Below, piece after piece: positions 1 to 8,858 of a stretch of 64,000 nucleotides of DNA. The DNA comes from Algoriphagus oliviformis (GTDB taxonomy: Bacteria; Bacteroidota; Bacteroidia; Cytophagales; Cyclobacteriaceae): contig NZ_JAFKCT010000006.1 of NCBI RefSeq assembly GCF_017254915.1, positions 124,001 to 188,000 on the forward strand, given 5' to 3'. The notes below the pieces were generated by a model, which was not told where the DNA came from, searched no databases, and saw nothing but the letters and a program-made list of their open reading frames with translations. The translations under genes were made by a program, and so were the position numbers. Numbering within the stretch: position 1 is the first letter of the stretch; the number at the start of each line of letters is the position of its first letter.

Positions 1-2
1 CC

Positions 3-1874
3 CGAAGCCATGAATACTACGGAGTTCACTTCGACAAGTTCAGAAACGGCTGGATCTACCGCGAGTGGGCCCCAGGAGCCAAGCAGCTCTTCCTCACCGG
101 CGACTTCAACTGGTGGGACCGCCAGTCCCACCCCCTGCGCCGCAACCATCGGGGAGATTGGGAGATTTTCCTTCCCGAGGCCGAGTATCGGCACACCTTC
201 ATCCATGGGAGCCGCATCAAGGTGCGCGTCATCGGAGCCAACGACAGCGACCTGGACCGCATCCCAGCCTACATCCGCCGGGTGGTGCAGGACGAGGAAA
301 CCCACGATTTTGCCGGGCAGCTCTGGTTTCCGGAGGAAAGCTTTGCCTGGACAGACGGCGGATTTTCCCTGGAAAAAACCGCAGAAATGCCCCTGATCTA
401 CGAATGCCATGTGGGCATGGCCCAGGAAAAACTCGGAGTCGGCACCTACAAAGAATTTGAAGAAAACATACTCCCACGCATCCAAGCCGGAGGCTACAAC
501 GCCATCCAGATGATGGCGGTGATGGAGCATCCTTATTACGGTTCTTTCGGCTACCACGTCTCCAACTTCTTCGCGGCCTCGTCCCGCTTTGGTACGCCCG
601 AGGAGCTCAAGTCCCTGATCAACAAGGCCCACGAAATGGGAATCGCCGTGATCATGGACATCGTACATTCCCACGCGGTCAAAAATGTGAACGAAGGCCT
701 CAACGAGTTTGACGGGACGGAAGACCAATACTTCCATGCCGGCGATCGGGGCTACCACGAGGGCTGGGACTCCAAGCTCTTCAACTACGGCAAGTGGGAG
801 GTGCAGCAGTTTCTCCTCTCCAATATCCGCTACTGGCTGGAGGAGTTTCACTTCGACGGATTCCGATTCGATGGAGCCACCTCCATGCTGTACCACCACC
901 ATGGGCACACCGACTTTGACTCGGCTGAAAAGTACTTCGACTCGGGTGTAGACGACGAGGCCCTGCTCTACTTCCAGCTGGCCAATACGCTCATCCACGA
1001 GTTTAAACCCAGTGCCATCTCGATCGCGGAGGAAGTCAGCGGCATGCCGGGACTGGGCAGAAAGGTCAGCGACGGAGGCATAGGATTCGACTTCCGACTG
1101 GCCATGGGGATTCCGGACTTTTGGATCAAAACACTCAAGCACAAGCAGGACGAGCAGTGGGACATGTTTGAGCTCTGGCATGAGCTGACCAACCGCCCCC
1201 TGCGGGAAAAGTCCATCGCCTATGCGGAGAGCCATGACCAGGCCCTGGTCGGGGACAAAAGCATAGCCTTTTGGCTGATGGACAAGGAGATGTACTACTC
1301 CATGACCGTGCTGGAGCAAAATCTGGTCGTAGATCGCGGCATCGCCCTGCACAAGCTGATCCGCATGATTACGCTGAGCCTGGGGGGCGAAGGCTATCTG
1401 AACTTTATCGGCAATGAATTTGGCCACCCCGAGTGGGTAGACTTCCCGCGCCTCGGCAACGACTGGAGCTATCAATACGCCCGTCGCCAATGGTCTCTCG
1501 CCGACGACCCGCTCCTGCGCTACCAACAGCTTGGCGCTTGGGACCAGGCGATGATCGGGCTCGTCAAGGAACACGAACTGCTCAGTGCAGGCCCGGCCCA
1601 GCAGCTCTACCTCGACCCGGACAAAAAGATCCTGGCCTACCAGCGGGGAGACCTGGTCTTGGTGTTTTCCTTCCATGCCACGGAGTCCTTTTTCGGCTTT
1701 CCGATCCGCATGGCCGAAGCGGGCACCTATCGCATTCTGCTCCATTCCGATGAGAAGGAATTCGGGGGCTTCGAGCGTCTGGACAAGACCACCGACTACC
1801 CTACCGATGCAGATCAGCAAGTCCATCTCTATGTGCCCAATCGAGTGGTGATTGCACTTCGACGAGCTCAGTGA
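3..1874 (+). CDS. glgB: 1,4-alpha-glucan branching enzyme, 5' truncated
   Basis: Forms the alpha-1,6 branches of glycogen by cutting and re-attaching alpha-1,4 chains. The frame is open from the left edge, so the N-terminus is missing and 623 residues remain. The first 80 residues hold the CBM48 part (YREWAPGAKQLFLTGDFNWW). The GH13 barrel follows with its four signatures: DIVHSHAVKN, GFRFDGATSM (nucleophile Asp about residue 290 of the fragment), AEEVSG (acid/base Glu about 343) and ESHDQ (Asp about 412). NFIGNEFGHPEWVDFPR precedes a C-terminal beta domain. The signatures resemble the eukaryote-like GH13_8 group, which also occurs in Bacteroidota. No other glycogen gene is in view. An internal ATG at 222 would delete most of CBM48 and is not the start. 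Confidence 0.93.
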   Translation, partial: RSHEYYGVHFDKFRNGWIYREWAPGAKQLFLTGDFNWWDRQSHPLRRNHRGDWEIFLPEAEYRHTFIHGSRIKVRVIGANDSDLDRIPAYIRRVVQDEETHDFAGQLWFPEESFAWTDGGFSLEKTAEMPLIYECHVGMAQEKLGVGTYKEFEENILPRIQAGGYNAIQMMAVMEHPYYGSFGYHVSNFFAASSRFGTPEELKSLINKAHEMGIAVIMDIVHSHAVKNVNEGLNEFDGTEDQYFHAGDRGYHEGWDSKLFNYGKWEVQQFLLSNIRYWLEEFHFDGFRFDGATSMLYHHHGHTDFDSAEKYFDSGVDDEALLYFQLANTLIHEFKPSAISIAEEVSGMPGLGRKVSDGGIGFDFRLAMGIPDFWIKTLKHKQDEQWDMFELWHELTNRPLREKSIAYAESHDQALVGDKSIAFWLMDKEMYYSMTVLEQNLVVDRGIALHKLIRMITLSLGGEGYLNFIGNEFGHPEWVDFPRLGNDWSYQYARRQWSLADDPLLRYQQLGAWDQAMIGLVKEHELLSAGPAQQLYLDPDKKILAYQRGDLVLVFSFHATESFFGFPIRMAEAGTYRILLHSDEKEFGGFERLDKTTDYPTDADQQVHLYVPNRVVIALRRAQ

Positions 1875-1883
1875 GCGCTGGGA

Positions 1884-1960
1884 GGCTGGGAAGTTAGGGA
1901 GTAGGAAGTCGGGAAGTTGGACGTATGGAGGTGTCACGCTGACCCGAGGCTGGGGAGGAA
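1884..1960. repeat. Purine-rich dispersed intergenic repeat fragment
   Basis: Directly after glgB the DNA runs as variations of GGGAAGT and GGAAGTCGGGAAGT. A stretch of about 20 bases ending in AGTCGGGAAGT recurs, inverted, near 18220-18240, and related text lies at 47340-47370 and 47995-48050. It is not coding. It appears to belong to a family of low-complexity repeats scattered between genes in this genome. Confidence 0.5.
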
Positions 1961-2127
1961 GGAAAGGGAGGGGATAAATTCCAAGGAGCTCAAAAAAACA
2001 TCCTTTCGTTTTCAGCTGAAATGATATCTCTAGGACAGTCTTCAAAAGAGAATTTCGGGAAGACCCGAAAAAAAAGACCTAGTCCCTGCTCAATAAATGC
2101 TGACCAAGGTGTACATGGTCTTCCGAT

Positions 2128-2916
2128 ATGGGCAGCTGGTCACTAGAAATATGCAACAATAAACAAGCTATTCCTTATTATAAAGTGACACGAAAACTAT
2201 TAGTTCCCCTGATAATTTTAATTACTGCTTTCGGACAAAAATCGCAATCGGCTGACAATATTTTATCAAACAGCAGAGAAGTTACTATTGACAGTTTACA
2301 GACTTTTTCAATAACCAATGCAACCGCTGATGACTTCTATACCGCTAAGTCCAAATCGAGGGACAAAATCCTTTATGACACGACAACTTTTAAAAAGGTA
2401 AATGGAGAGATTAAATTACCGGTTGACAGAAAATGGAAGCCATTTGTAACATTTACAGACACATTATTAAACACTGACGAAACGGATTTTAGAGAATATC
2501 AATACTTGGGACAGTTTGATAAAATTGGCTTTTACATTGTCGTTGGCAGTTTTTGGGAGCATTATGAATGCTATCTAGTTGACAAGCGAACAGGAAGACA
2601 AACAACAATTTGGAATACACCGACAATTTCACCTGATGACAAGTTCATAGCAAATTTATCTATGGCTTACGGACTTGAAGGAATACCAAATGGACTTCAA
2701 ATTTGGCGTATTGACAGACAAGAAAACAACCAAGTTGAGCCAATTTCATTAGTAAAACATTTAGAACTTGACCAACAAATTTGGGTGCCAGACAACTTTG
2801 TTTGGGAATCGGATAATTCATTGATTTTAAAAGTTGCTTCAGTTGACAAGTTTATGAATGAAAATGGACAGCCAAACAAAAATGACTTTTACTATTTAAG
2901 GCTTCGAATAAAGTGA
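2128..2916 (+). CDS. AT-rich gene for an exported protein of unknown function
   Basis: I do not recognise the family. The product has an N-terminal hydrophobic stretch (KLLVPLIILITAFGQ) that looks like a signal peptide, then about 230 polar residues with a TolB-like feel (TISPDDKFIANL, GLQIWRIDR, FVWESDNSLILKV), which could be a beta-propeller fragment. The start is uncertain. The ATG used here adds 19 residues before the signal peptide; an in-frame GTG at 2185 would begin at TRKLLVPL and is a better fit to a secreted protein. Base composition is far lower in GC than both neighbours (19 of 60 in the line at 2461, against 36 of 60 in glgB at 1201), and paired hairpins follow the stop. Recent acquisition is likely. 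Confidence 0.7.
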   Translation: MGSWSLEICNNKQAIPYYKVTRKLLVPLIILITAFGQKSQSADNILSNSREVTIDSLQTFSITNATADDFYTAKSKSRDKILYDTTTFKKVNGEIKLPVDRKWKPFVTFTDTLLNTDETDFREYQYLGQFDKIGFYIVVGSFWEHYECYLVDKRTGRQTTIWNTPTISPDDKFIANLSMAYGLEGIPNGLQIWRIDRQENNQVEPISLVKHLELDQQIWVPDNFVWESDNSLILKVASVDKFMNENGQPNKNDFYYLRLRIK

Positions 2917-2951
2917 CGACAGAAAGAACAACAAGGTAATCGAGTAGACGG

Positions 2952-2998
2952 CCTCGCCAACCGTTAAGTCAGCGAGGTGCGCCTACGCCGCAGCGCAC
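2952..2998. repeat. Two adjacent perfect hairpins after the AT-rich gene
   Basis: Two 6-bp perfect stems sit side by side: CCTCGC (2952-2957) with GCGAGG (2972-2977), and GTGCGC (2977-2982) with GCGCAC (2993-2998). They share a base at 2977. The first loop contains CCAACCGTTAAGTC, whose AAC and GTTAAGT resemble the R-box logic of integron attC sites. No U-tract follows, so it is not a normal terminator. It might be a recombination site of a gene cassette; this is only a suggestion. Confidence 0.35.
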
Positions 2999-3093
2999 AA
3001 GTCTCACGCCACCGCACGTACGCCCCTACCCTAGCCCAAACAACCCAAGCCACCTAAACAAATGACTAGCCGGGACAGTTGACTTCACAGGGA

Positions 3094-4521
3094 ATGAAAC
3101 TACTGCTCACCGGTGCCACCGGATATATCGGGAAACGACTCTTGCCTGTCCTGGTCGATGCGGGACATAAGGTAGTGTGCTGCGTACGCGACCGGCGGAG
3201 ATTCTCCCTTCCCTCCTCGATCAGGCACCAAGTCTCCGTGATCGAGATAGACCTGCTGGACGAAGCCTCCCTGGCAGCGATCCCAAAGGACATCGACGCC
3301 GCCTACTACCTCGTCCACTCCATGTCCGCCTCGGATGACTACCAAGAGCTCGAAAAAAGGTCTGCCATCAACTTCAGAAATGCGCTGGCCACAACGCGCG
3401 TGCAGCAAGTCATCTACCTCTCCGGCATCGTCAACGAGTCCAACCTATCCAAGCATCTCAGCTCCAGGAAGGCCGTGGAAAACGAGCTCAGCGAGGGCAG
3501 CTTCAGCCTGACCACCCTGCGTGCGGGCATCATCATCGGATCGGGAAGCGCTTCCTTTGAAATCATCCGGGATCTGGTAGAAAAGTTGCCCCTCATGATC
3601 ACTCCCAAGTGGCTCAAAACCAGATGCCAGCCCATCGGCGTGTCCGACGTGCTTTCCTTTCTTTCCAAATCCCTGCTCAATCCAAAAACCTACGACCAAA
3701 GCTTTGACATCGGCGGCCCGGACATCCTGACCTACAAGCAAATGCTGCTCGGTTTCGCCGAGAAACGGGGCCTGAAGCGGGTGATCTGGGTCATCCCGGT
3801 GATGTCGCCCCGGCTATCCTCCTACTGGCTGTACTTCGTCACCTCCACCTCCTACCGCCTTGCCGTCTCGCTGGTCAACAGCATGAAGGTGGAAGTCGTC
3901 TGCCGAAACAACGACCTGAATCGGCTGTTGGGAATCGAACCCGTGGGCTATATGGAAGCGCTGGGCAAAGCCTTCCAGAGAATCGAAAGCAACTCGATCC
4001 TCTCCAGCTGGAAAGACGCCTACTCCAGCAGCGGGATCAGGTTCAACATCTCGGATTTTATCGAAGTGCCGACCTTTGGCTGTTTCGTGGACAAAAGGGA
4101 AAGGCAAGTGGACGACGTCGAAATGACCCTGGACAAAATCTGGAGCATCGGGGGAAGTACGGGCTGGTACTACGCAAATCGGCTTTGGAAACTGAGGGGA
4201 TTCCTGGACAAGATGGCTGGGGGCGTGGGGCTGCGCAGAGGCCGGACCAACGTCAACTCGATCAACACCGGGGACAGTGTGGACTTTTGGCGGGTGCTGT
4301 ATGCAGACAGGAAGGAAGGCCGGCTGCTGCTCTTTGCGGAAATGAAGCTGCCCGGGGAGGCATGGCTGGAGTTTAAGCTAAAGGACAAACGGCTTGAGCA
4401 GACGGCTACCTTCAGGCCCCGAGGGCTTTGGGGTAGGTTGTACTGGTATGCCGTCCTGCCTTTTCACGGCCTTATTTTCAGCGGCATGATCCATACGCTG
4501 GCGAAAACTGACAAGACCTGA
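3094..4521 (+). CDS. NAD(P)-binding SDR-family protein with C-terminal DUF2867
   Basis: The N-terminal half is an atypical short-chain dehydrogenase/NmrA-like Rossmann domain. It opens with the nucleotide-binding turn GATGYIG (residues 6-12) and contains YYLVHSM and VIYLSGIV strands and TTLRAGIIIGSGS. The last 150 residues, with FRPRGLWGRLYWYAVLPFH near the end, match the DUF2867 tail of YbjT-type proteins. Length, 475 residues, suits that fusion. I place the start at ATG 3094 because the Rossmann strand MKLLLTGATG begins there; an in-frame TTG at 3079 adds five residues without support. The substrate is unknown. It stands alone, with about 290 bp of apparently empty DNA after it. Confidence 0.88.
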   Translation: MKLLLTGATGYIGKRLLPVLVDAGHKVVCCVRDRRRFSLPSSIRHQVSVIEIDLLDEASLAAIPKDIDAAYYLVHSMSASDDYQELEKRSAINFRNALATTRVQQVIYLSGIVNESNLSKHLSSRKAVENELSEGSFSLTTLRAGIIIGSGSASFEIIRDLVEKLPLMITPKWLKTRCQPIGVSDVLSFLSKSLLNPKTYDQSFDIGGPDILTYKQMLLGFAEKRGLKRVIWVIPVMSPRLSSYWLYFVTSTSYRLAVSLVNSMKVEVVCRNNDLNRLLGIEPVGYMEALGKAFQRIESNSILSSWKDAYSSSGIRFNISDFIEVPTFGCFVDKRERQVDDVEMTLDKIWSIGGSTGWYYANRLWKLRGFLDKMAGGVGLRRGRTNVNSINTGDSVDFWRVLYADRKEGRLLLFAEMKLPGEAWLEFKLKDKRLEQTATFRPRGLWGRLYWYAVLPFHGLIFSGMIHTLAKTDKT

Positions 4522-4814
4522 AACCAGCTCCAAGTTGATAATGCCTGTCCACGGCCCCAATCCTTCGACAGGGCGTTAGCCGAGATTCAACATCCCTCTA
4601 GGCTTTTCAGCGGAAGACAGGGCCAGCCCAAACCTGTTGCCGAACAGGTCTCCCTGCCGCGAGCCTCGGCCCATTTACCCCGCCATTCCTTCATTTTTTC
4701 GCCGAGGATGGCTAAGTTGGGAAAAGAACGGCCTTTTTCCTCTCCATGCAGCGCAAGCCAAATCAAGCGTCTCCCCGTCTTTTCCGCAGATCTCCCCTCC
4801 CAACGCTCCCCTAG

Positions 4815-5906
4815 ATGCTCTCCCCCGACGGCAAAAGAACCTGGAGCCACATGCTCCCTTTTGGCCTGATCTGGCTGGTCACAGGCTGGGTGTTTTTGCT
4901 CTCGGAGGCTGCCGTCACCGACAACTTTGAAAACCAACCCGACACCGCCATCCAGGTGACCTTCCCGGTTTTCATCATGGCCAGTGTCGCCGTGTTTGTC
5001 TTTGGCCTGCTCACCGGCTGGGTGGAGATCCGATTTCTCAGCCGCCTGTTTCGCAGCCAGCGCTTCGTGCAGAGGATCATTTACAAGCTGCTGGCCTACG
5101 GCCTTGTCTTTCACCTCATCATCCTGATCAGCTTTCCCATCGCGGCGTCCATGGAGTTGGGGCAACCGATTTTCAGCTCAGAGGTTTGGGGAAAATTTGC
5201 TACCTACCTGCTCAGCATCACGCATTTGAGCACGATGGTCCAGCTTTCTTTTTCCCTGCTGCTATCCCTGTTTTACTTCGAAATCAGCGACTACATCGGC
5301 CCCAAAGCCCTGAGCCATTTCCTGACCGGCAAGTACCACCAGCCGGTAGAGGAAGAGCGGGTGTTCATGTTTCTGGACATGCGCTCCTCCACGAGTATCG
5401 CGGAGCGGCTGGGTCATAGGCGCTATTTTGCCATGCTTCGAAAGTACTACGAGGACCTCTCTGCCCCCATTTTGCGCAGCGCCGGGGAAGTGTACCAATA
5501 TGCCGGGGACGAGGTGATCGTGTCCTGGCCTTTGAAAAAAGGGCTGAAAGACCAAACCTGCCTGCGTTGCTTCTTTGGGATGAAGGAAGCCCTGGAAGGG
5601 AAGCGGAGTTTCTATCAAAAGCGCTATGGAGAAGCTCCGGCCTTCAAAGCCGGGATGCATTGCGGCAAAGTCACCGCCGGAGAGATCGGCGTCATCAAAA
5701 AGGAGATCCTTTTCACCGGAGACGTGCTCAATACCTGCGCGCGCATCCAGGGGCTCTGCAACTCGTACGGGACCGATCTGCTCGTTTCCGCGGACTTGCT
5801 CCAATTGCTCGAGCTGGGCGGGGAATTCAAAGTGACTTCCAAAGGCTTCAACGACCTACGGGGAAAAGACGAGGCGGTGGAATTGTTTTCGGTGGAGAAA
5901 AAATGA
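4815..5906 (+). CDS. Membrane-anchored class III adenylate/guanylate cyclase
   Basis: Makes a cyclic nucleotide, probably cAMP. Four hydrophobic segments lie in the first 165 residues (LPFGLIWLVTGWVFLL, VFIMASVAVFVFGLLTGW, LLAYGLVFHLIILISF, LLSITHLSTMVQLSFSLLL). A class III catalytic domain follows from about residue 180. Metal-binding Asp188 (FMFLDMRSST) and Asp232 (YAGDEVIV), the purine-selecting Asp303, and transition-state Asn306 and Arg310 (GDVLNTCAR) are all present, so it should be active. The membrane part has no PAS, HAMP or CHASE signature I recognise. It has no operon partner; the window's Crp/Fnr-type protein at 54.6 kb is far away. Confidence 0.9.
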   Translation: MLSPDGKRTWSHMLPFGLIWLVTGWVFLLSEAAVTDNFENQPDTAIQVTFPVFIMASVAVFVFGLLTGWVEIRFLSRLFRSQRFVQRIIYKLLAYGLVFHLIILISFPIAASMELGQPIFSSEVWGKFATYLLSITHLSTMVQLSFSLLLSLFYFEISDYIGPKALSHFLTGKYHQPVEEERVFMFLDMRSSTSIAERLGHRRYFAMLRKYYEDLSAPILRSAGEVYQYAGDEVIVSWPLKKGLKDQTCLRCFFGMKEALEGKRSFYQKRYGEAPAFKAGMHCGKVTAGEIGVIKKEILFTGDVLNTCARIQGLCNSYGTDLLVSADLLQLLELGGEFKVTSKGFNDLRGKDEAVELFSVEKK

Positions 5907-5985
5907 ATTCCCAGCCAGCTTGACAGAAAAATGTGATTTGTGTCAGCTGGAGCCCTACACCGCCCTTTTCGACGGGAAAATCAGT

Positions 5986-5993
5986 TACTTTTG
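5986..5993 (+). promoter_or_regulatory. Candidate Bacteroidota -7 box
   Basis: TACTTTTG matches the TAnnTTTG -7 consensus of Bacteroidota sigma factor and lies 23 bases before the ATG of the DUF1275 gene. No TTG occurs at the expected 17-23 base distance upstream; only a TTTT is there, so support is modest. Confidence 0.35.
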
Positions 5994-6016
5994 GCAAGCC
6001 TAGCCCCTAGCCGTGT

Positions 6017-6769
6017 ATGTTTCGACATCAAGGTAAAAACAGGACACTGAGACAAAACATCCAGATCGCCACCATCCTCTCCTTTGTGGCCGGACTGGTC
6101 AACGTCACCGGATTTCTCGCCTATCGACAACTGACGACCAACGTCACCGGGCATTTCGCCCTTTTCATCAACGACGTCGCCCAATTTGAAGGCTGGAGAG
6201 GCTTGGTTTACTTTGCCTACATCTTCTTTTTCCTACTCGGCTCCTTCTGCTCTGGGTTTCTGATCGAAAAATTCAGGGAAAACAAGAAACTGAACGTGTT
6301 TGTGCTGCCCACGGCCATCGAGTGCGGGATCCTGCTTTCCATCCCGTTTTTCAGTGCTCTCAGTCCAGTCCCCAATCCGGACGCTTTGGTCTGTTCCCTA
6401 CTTTTTGCCATGGGGCTCCAAAATTCCTTCGTGACCAAAATCTCAAGCGCCGTGGTCAGGACCACTCACCTCACCGGACTCTTCACGGATTTGGGAATCG
6501 AGCTGTCCCAGCTATTCTTTCCAAAAACCCATCCCCAGCAAAAAAAAATCAGAGCCAACATCCAACTCCGCCTTTTCATCATTTCGTTCTTTTTCTTGGG
6601 CGGTTTGGCGGGAGGATTCCTGTTCTCAAGACTCTCCTTCGGCATCAACACGTTGATTGTTGGCGCAGCCATCCTATTTTTAAGCCTTATTTTCGATGAC
6701 TTGCGGTTCAGGTTTTTGAAGACAAAAAGAAAATACCGCCAGAAAAAGGCGGCGACGCAAGTTTCATAG
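6017..6769 (+). CDS. DUF1275 (YoaK-like) integral membrane protein
   Basis: A 250-residue membrane protein with about six hydrophobic helices. The N-terminal AGLVNVTGFLAYRQLTTNVTGH carries the family's signature of a small-residue helix followed by T-x-NVTGH. The middle MGLQNSFVTKISSAVVRTTHLTG repeats a related pattern, as expected for this internally duplicated family. The tail is basic (KTKRKYRQKK) and probably cytoplasmic. The function of DUF1275 proteins is not established; they are predicted transporters. It is a single-gene unit between the cyclase and the NTF2-like gene. Confidence 0.88.
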   Translation: MFRHQGKNRTLRQNIQIATILSFVAGLVNVTGFLAYRQLTTNVTGHFALFINDVAQFEGWRGLVYFAYIFFFLLGSFCSGFLIEKFRENKKLNVFVLPTAIECGILLSIPFFSALSPVPNPDALVCSLLFAMGLQNSFVTKISSAVVRTTHLTGLFTDLGIELSQLFFPKTHPQQKKIRANIQLRLFIISFFFLGGLAGGFLFSRLSFGINTLIVGAAILFLSLIFDDLRFRFLKTKRKYRQKKAATQVS

Positions 6770-6858
6770 AAAAGCGAGCTCCAGTTGATTTTCGATCAAG
6801 TACTCCTGCAAAAAGAAAAACGACGGTTCCATATATCACATTTTCAACCCACAAAGCC

Positions 6859-7233
6859 ATGAAAACCATCTCCCCTGCCGACTGCGGCAACTCTCCCAAA
6901 ATGCAGCTGGTGCTGGAACTGACCCAAGCCTTTGCTTCCTATGACCTGGAGCGGGTCGCGTCCCAGCTGGCCGAGGACATCGTCTGGACCTTGGTCGGAG
7001 ACAGCCCTATTTCCGGCAAGCGGCAGTTTCTGGAGGCACTGGAGGAAATGAGCTCCAACAAGGCCGCAGAGCTCCTCATCCACCAAATCCTCTCCCATGG
7101 CAAGGAAGCCGCTGTGCATGGGGAAATGGCCATGGCCGACGGCAAGCGCTACGGCTTCGCCGATTTCTATGAATTCAGCAGTGCGGGCTCCAAGACCGTC
7201 AAGCGGATCACGTCCTACGTCATTCCCCTCTGA
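6859..7233 (+). CDS. NTF2-like (SnoaL-type) small protein
   Basis: The 124-residue product has the features of a cone-shaped NTF2/SnoaL fold: an N-terminal helix pair (MQLVLELTQAFASYDLERVASQLAEDIVWTL), the segment SPISGKRQFLEALEEM, and late strands AVHGEMAMADGKRYGFADFYEFS. Such proteins can be small isomerases, hydrolases or binding modules, and sequence alone does not say which. It lies in the same direction as the unknown gene and pirin that follow, with gaps of about 80-90 bp, so co-transcription is possible. Confidence 0.72.
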   Translation: MKTISPADCGNSPKMQLVLELTQAFASYDLERVASQLAEDIVWTLVGDSPISGKRQFLEALEEMSSNKAAELLIHQILSHGKEAAVHGEMAMADGKRYGFADFYEFSSAGSKTVKRITSYVIPL

Positions 7234-7315
7234 GACGGTCAAAACAGACTTTCGTCTTCCAAAAGCCACTGATATCCATTAACTTAAAGAGAACCACTCT
7301 TTAACCCAAAATACC

Positions 7316-7750
7316 ATGAATGGAATCCAGGACAATCTCACTCTGCCTGAGGAAAATCTGACCGACGCCGAGTTTGGCAGGATGGTCTATCAGGCGGGGG
7401 TGAGCACAGGCTTTGATCCGGTAGAAGGCCTGTACAAAGTCACCTACAACGAACGCTGCTGGGACCAGGTGTACGATCCCGTCTGGAAGGGCGACTGCGT
7501 CACCAACAGCGAAAAGCACATCGAGTACCTGGTGGAGCTTTGGTACCGACTAAATCCTGACCGCTCATGGACTTGCGTCAAGGGCAAGCGGGAATCCCTG
7601 CAGGGATTTCTTGTGAGCAGGACCTATTGCCCCGAGGGCCGCGACTTCGTGGAAGTCGGCTTTTCCGAGACGAGGTTGCTGAAAGAGCCCAAGACCTTCG
7701 AAAGCTTCAACTTTGGAGATGGAGACTCGACCTGGGGCGAAAGCGAATAG
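7316..7750 (+). CDS. Conserved-looking hypothetical protein, 144 residues
   Basis: I do not recognise a family. The product is soluble, without signal peptide or membrane helix, acidic and rich in aromatic residues (ERCWDQVYDPVWKGDC, VELWYRLNPDRSWTCV, TFESFNFGDGDSTWGE). Three cysteines (CW, DC, TC) and one more near SRTYCPEG could bind metal or be incidental. Codon use and GC match the neighbours, so the frame is believable. It lies between the NTF2-like gene and pirin. Confidence 0.6.
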   Translation: MNGIQDNLTLPEENLTDAEFGRMVYQAGVSTGFDPVEGLYKVTYNERCWDQVYDPVWKGDCVTNSEKHIEYLVELWYRLNPDRSWTCVKGKRESLQGFLVSRTYCPEGRDFVEVGFSETRLLKEPKTFESFNFGDGDSTWGESE

Positions 7751-7839
7751 GGCGACCTTGGCAGAGCAGGCCCTAGCTCGACCTTTGATCCCGGAAATAA
7801 CGCTTAAATTCCCATTGGATTTCAAGCCAACACGCTACC

Positions 7840-8721
7840 ATGTCAAACATCAACCTCATCATCGAAGAGCGCGCCGCCGACATCGGCAAGTTTCTCGTCG
7901 GCCGCCTCCTGCCCTTTCGCCAAAAGCGCATGATCGGCCCTTTCATCTACCTCGACCACATGGGCCCCGTCAAGCTCAACGAGCGGGAACAGATGGACAT
8001 TAGACCCCATCCGCATATCGGGCTTTCTACCCTGACTTTTCTCTTCGAAGGGAGCATCATGCACCGCGACACGCTGGGAAATGAAGTCCAGATCAACCCC
8101 GGCGCGGTCAACTGGATGACTGCCGGCAGGGGAATCGTCCACTCCGAGCGGACTCCCGACCATCTACGGCACGAGGACAAGCTCATGCATGGCCTGCAGA
8201 TCTGGGTGGCTTTGCCCAAAAACCTGGAGCAGATGGAGCCCGAGTTTTTCCATGTCGAAGCCGACAAACTTCCCTCTTGGACTGAGGGCGGGGTGGAATT
8301 CAAGCTGGTGGCGGGCGAGGCCCTAGGTCGTCGCTCCCCCGTTCCGGTCTATAGCCCGCTCTACATGCTGGAGATCAAAAGCAGCGAAAAGCAGACACTG
8401 AGCATCGGTTCGCAGCTTTTTGGGGAAAGTGGCCTCTACATCCTCGAGGGAGGGATAGAAAGCGAAGGCAACACATTTGGCTCTAAGCAAATCCTAGTCG
8501 CCAAGGACGCCACGCTCTGCGAATTCACCATTCTGGCAAATAGCACAGTTTACATCTTTGGAGGAGAGCCCTTTCCCGAGGAGCGCTTTATCGACTGGAA
8601 CTTTGTGTCCTCCAGCAAGGAACTCATCGCAGCCGCCAAGGAAAAGTGGATCGCGGGGGAATTTGAAAAGGTACCGGGCGACGAGGAGGAATTTGTCCCC
8701 TATCCGGTACCGAAGCGCTAG
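7840..8721 (+). CDS. Pirin family bicupin protein
   Basis: A 293-residue two-cupin protein. The N-terminal cupin holds the pirin metal-site pattern: HPHIGLSTLTFLFEGS, then MHRDTLG, and further on GAVNWMTAGRGIVHSER with a histidine and glutamate that complete the set. GPFIYLDHMGP is another family hallmark. The C-terminal cupin is weaker (LYILEGGIES). Bacterial pirins have been reported as quercetinases or regulatory partners; neither can be chosen from sequence. It begins 89 bp after the unknown gene. Confidence 0.92.
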   Translation: MSNINLIIEERAADIGKFLVGRLLPFRQKRMIGPFIYLDHMGPVKLNEREQMDIRPHPHIGLSTLTFLFEGSIMHRDTLGNEVQINPGAVNWMTAGRGIVHSERTPDHLRHEDKLMHGLQIWVALPKNLEQMEPEFFHVEADKLPSWTEGGVEFKLVAGEALGRRSPVPVYSPLYMLEIKSSEKQTLSIGSQLFGESGLYILEGGIESEGNTFGSKQILVAKDATLCEFTILANSTVYIFGGEPFPEERFIDWNFVSSSKELIAAAKEKWIAGEFEKVPGDEEEFVPYPVPKR

Positions 8722-8858
8722 AAAAACACGCTTTGGGAGTCACTTCATTGATCTACTTTTCAGAAAATCACGGAAAAATTCCTGTAACTTGAAGCGATTG
8801 AAACCGGACACTCGGCAATAAACCCAAGATTTCAGAAAATCAAGCCTCAGAAATCACC

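Noticed and set aside
4587..5165. Minus-strand 192-codon frame before and over the cyclase start
   Set aside because: Charged repetitive translation antisense to the cyclase's membrane helices; no motif.
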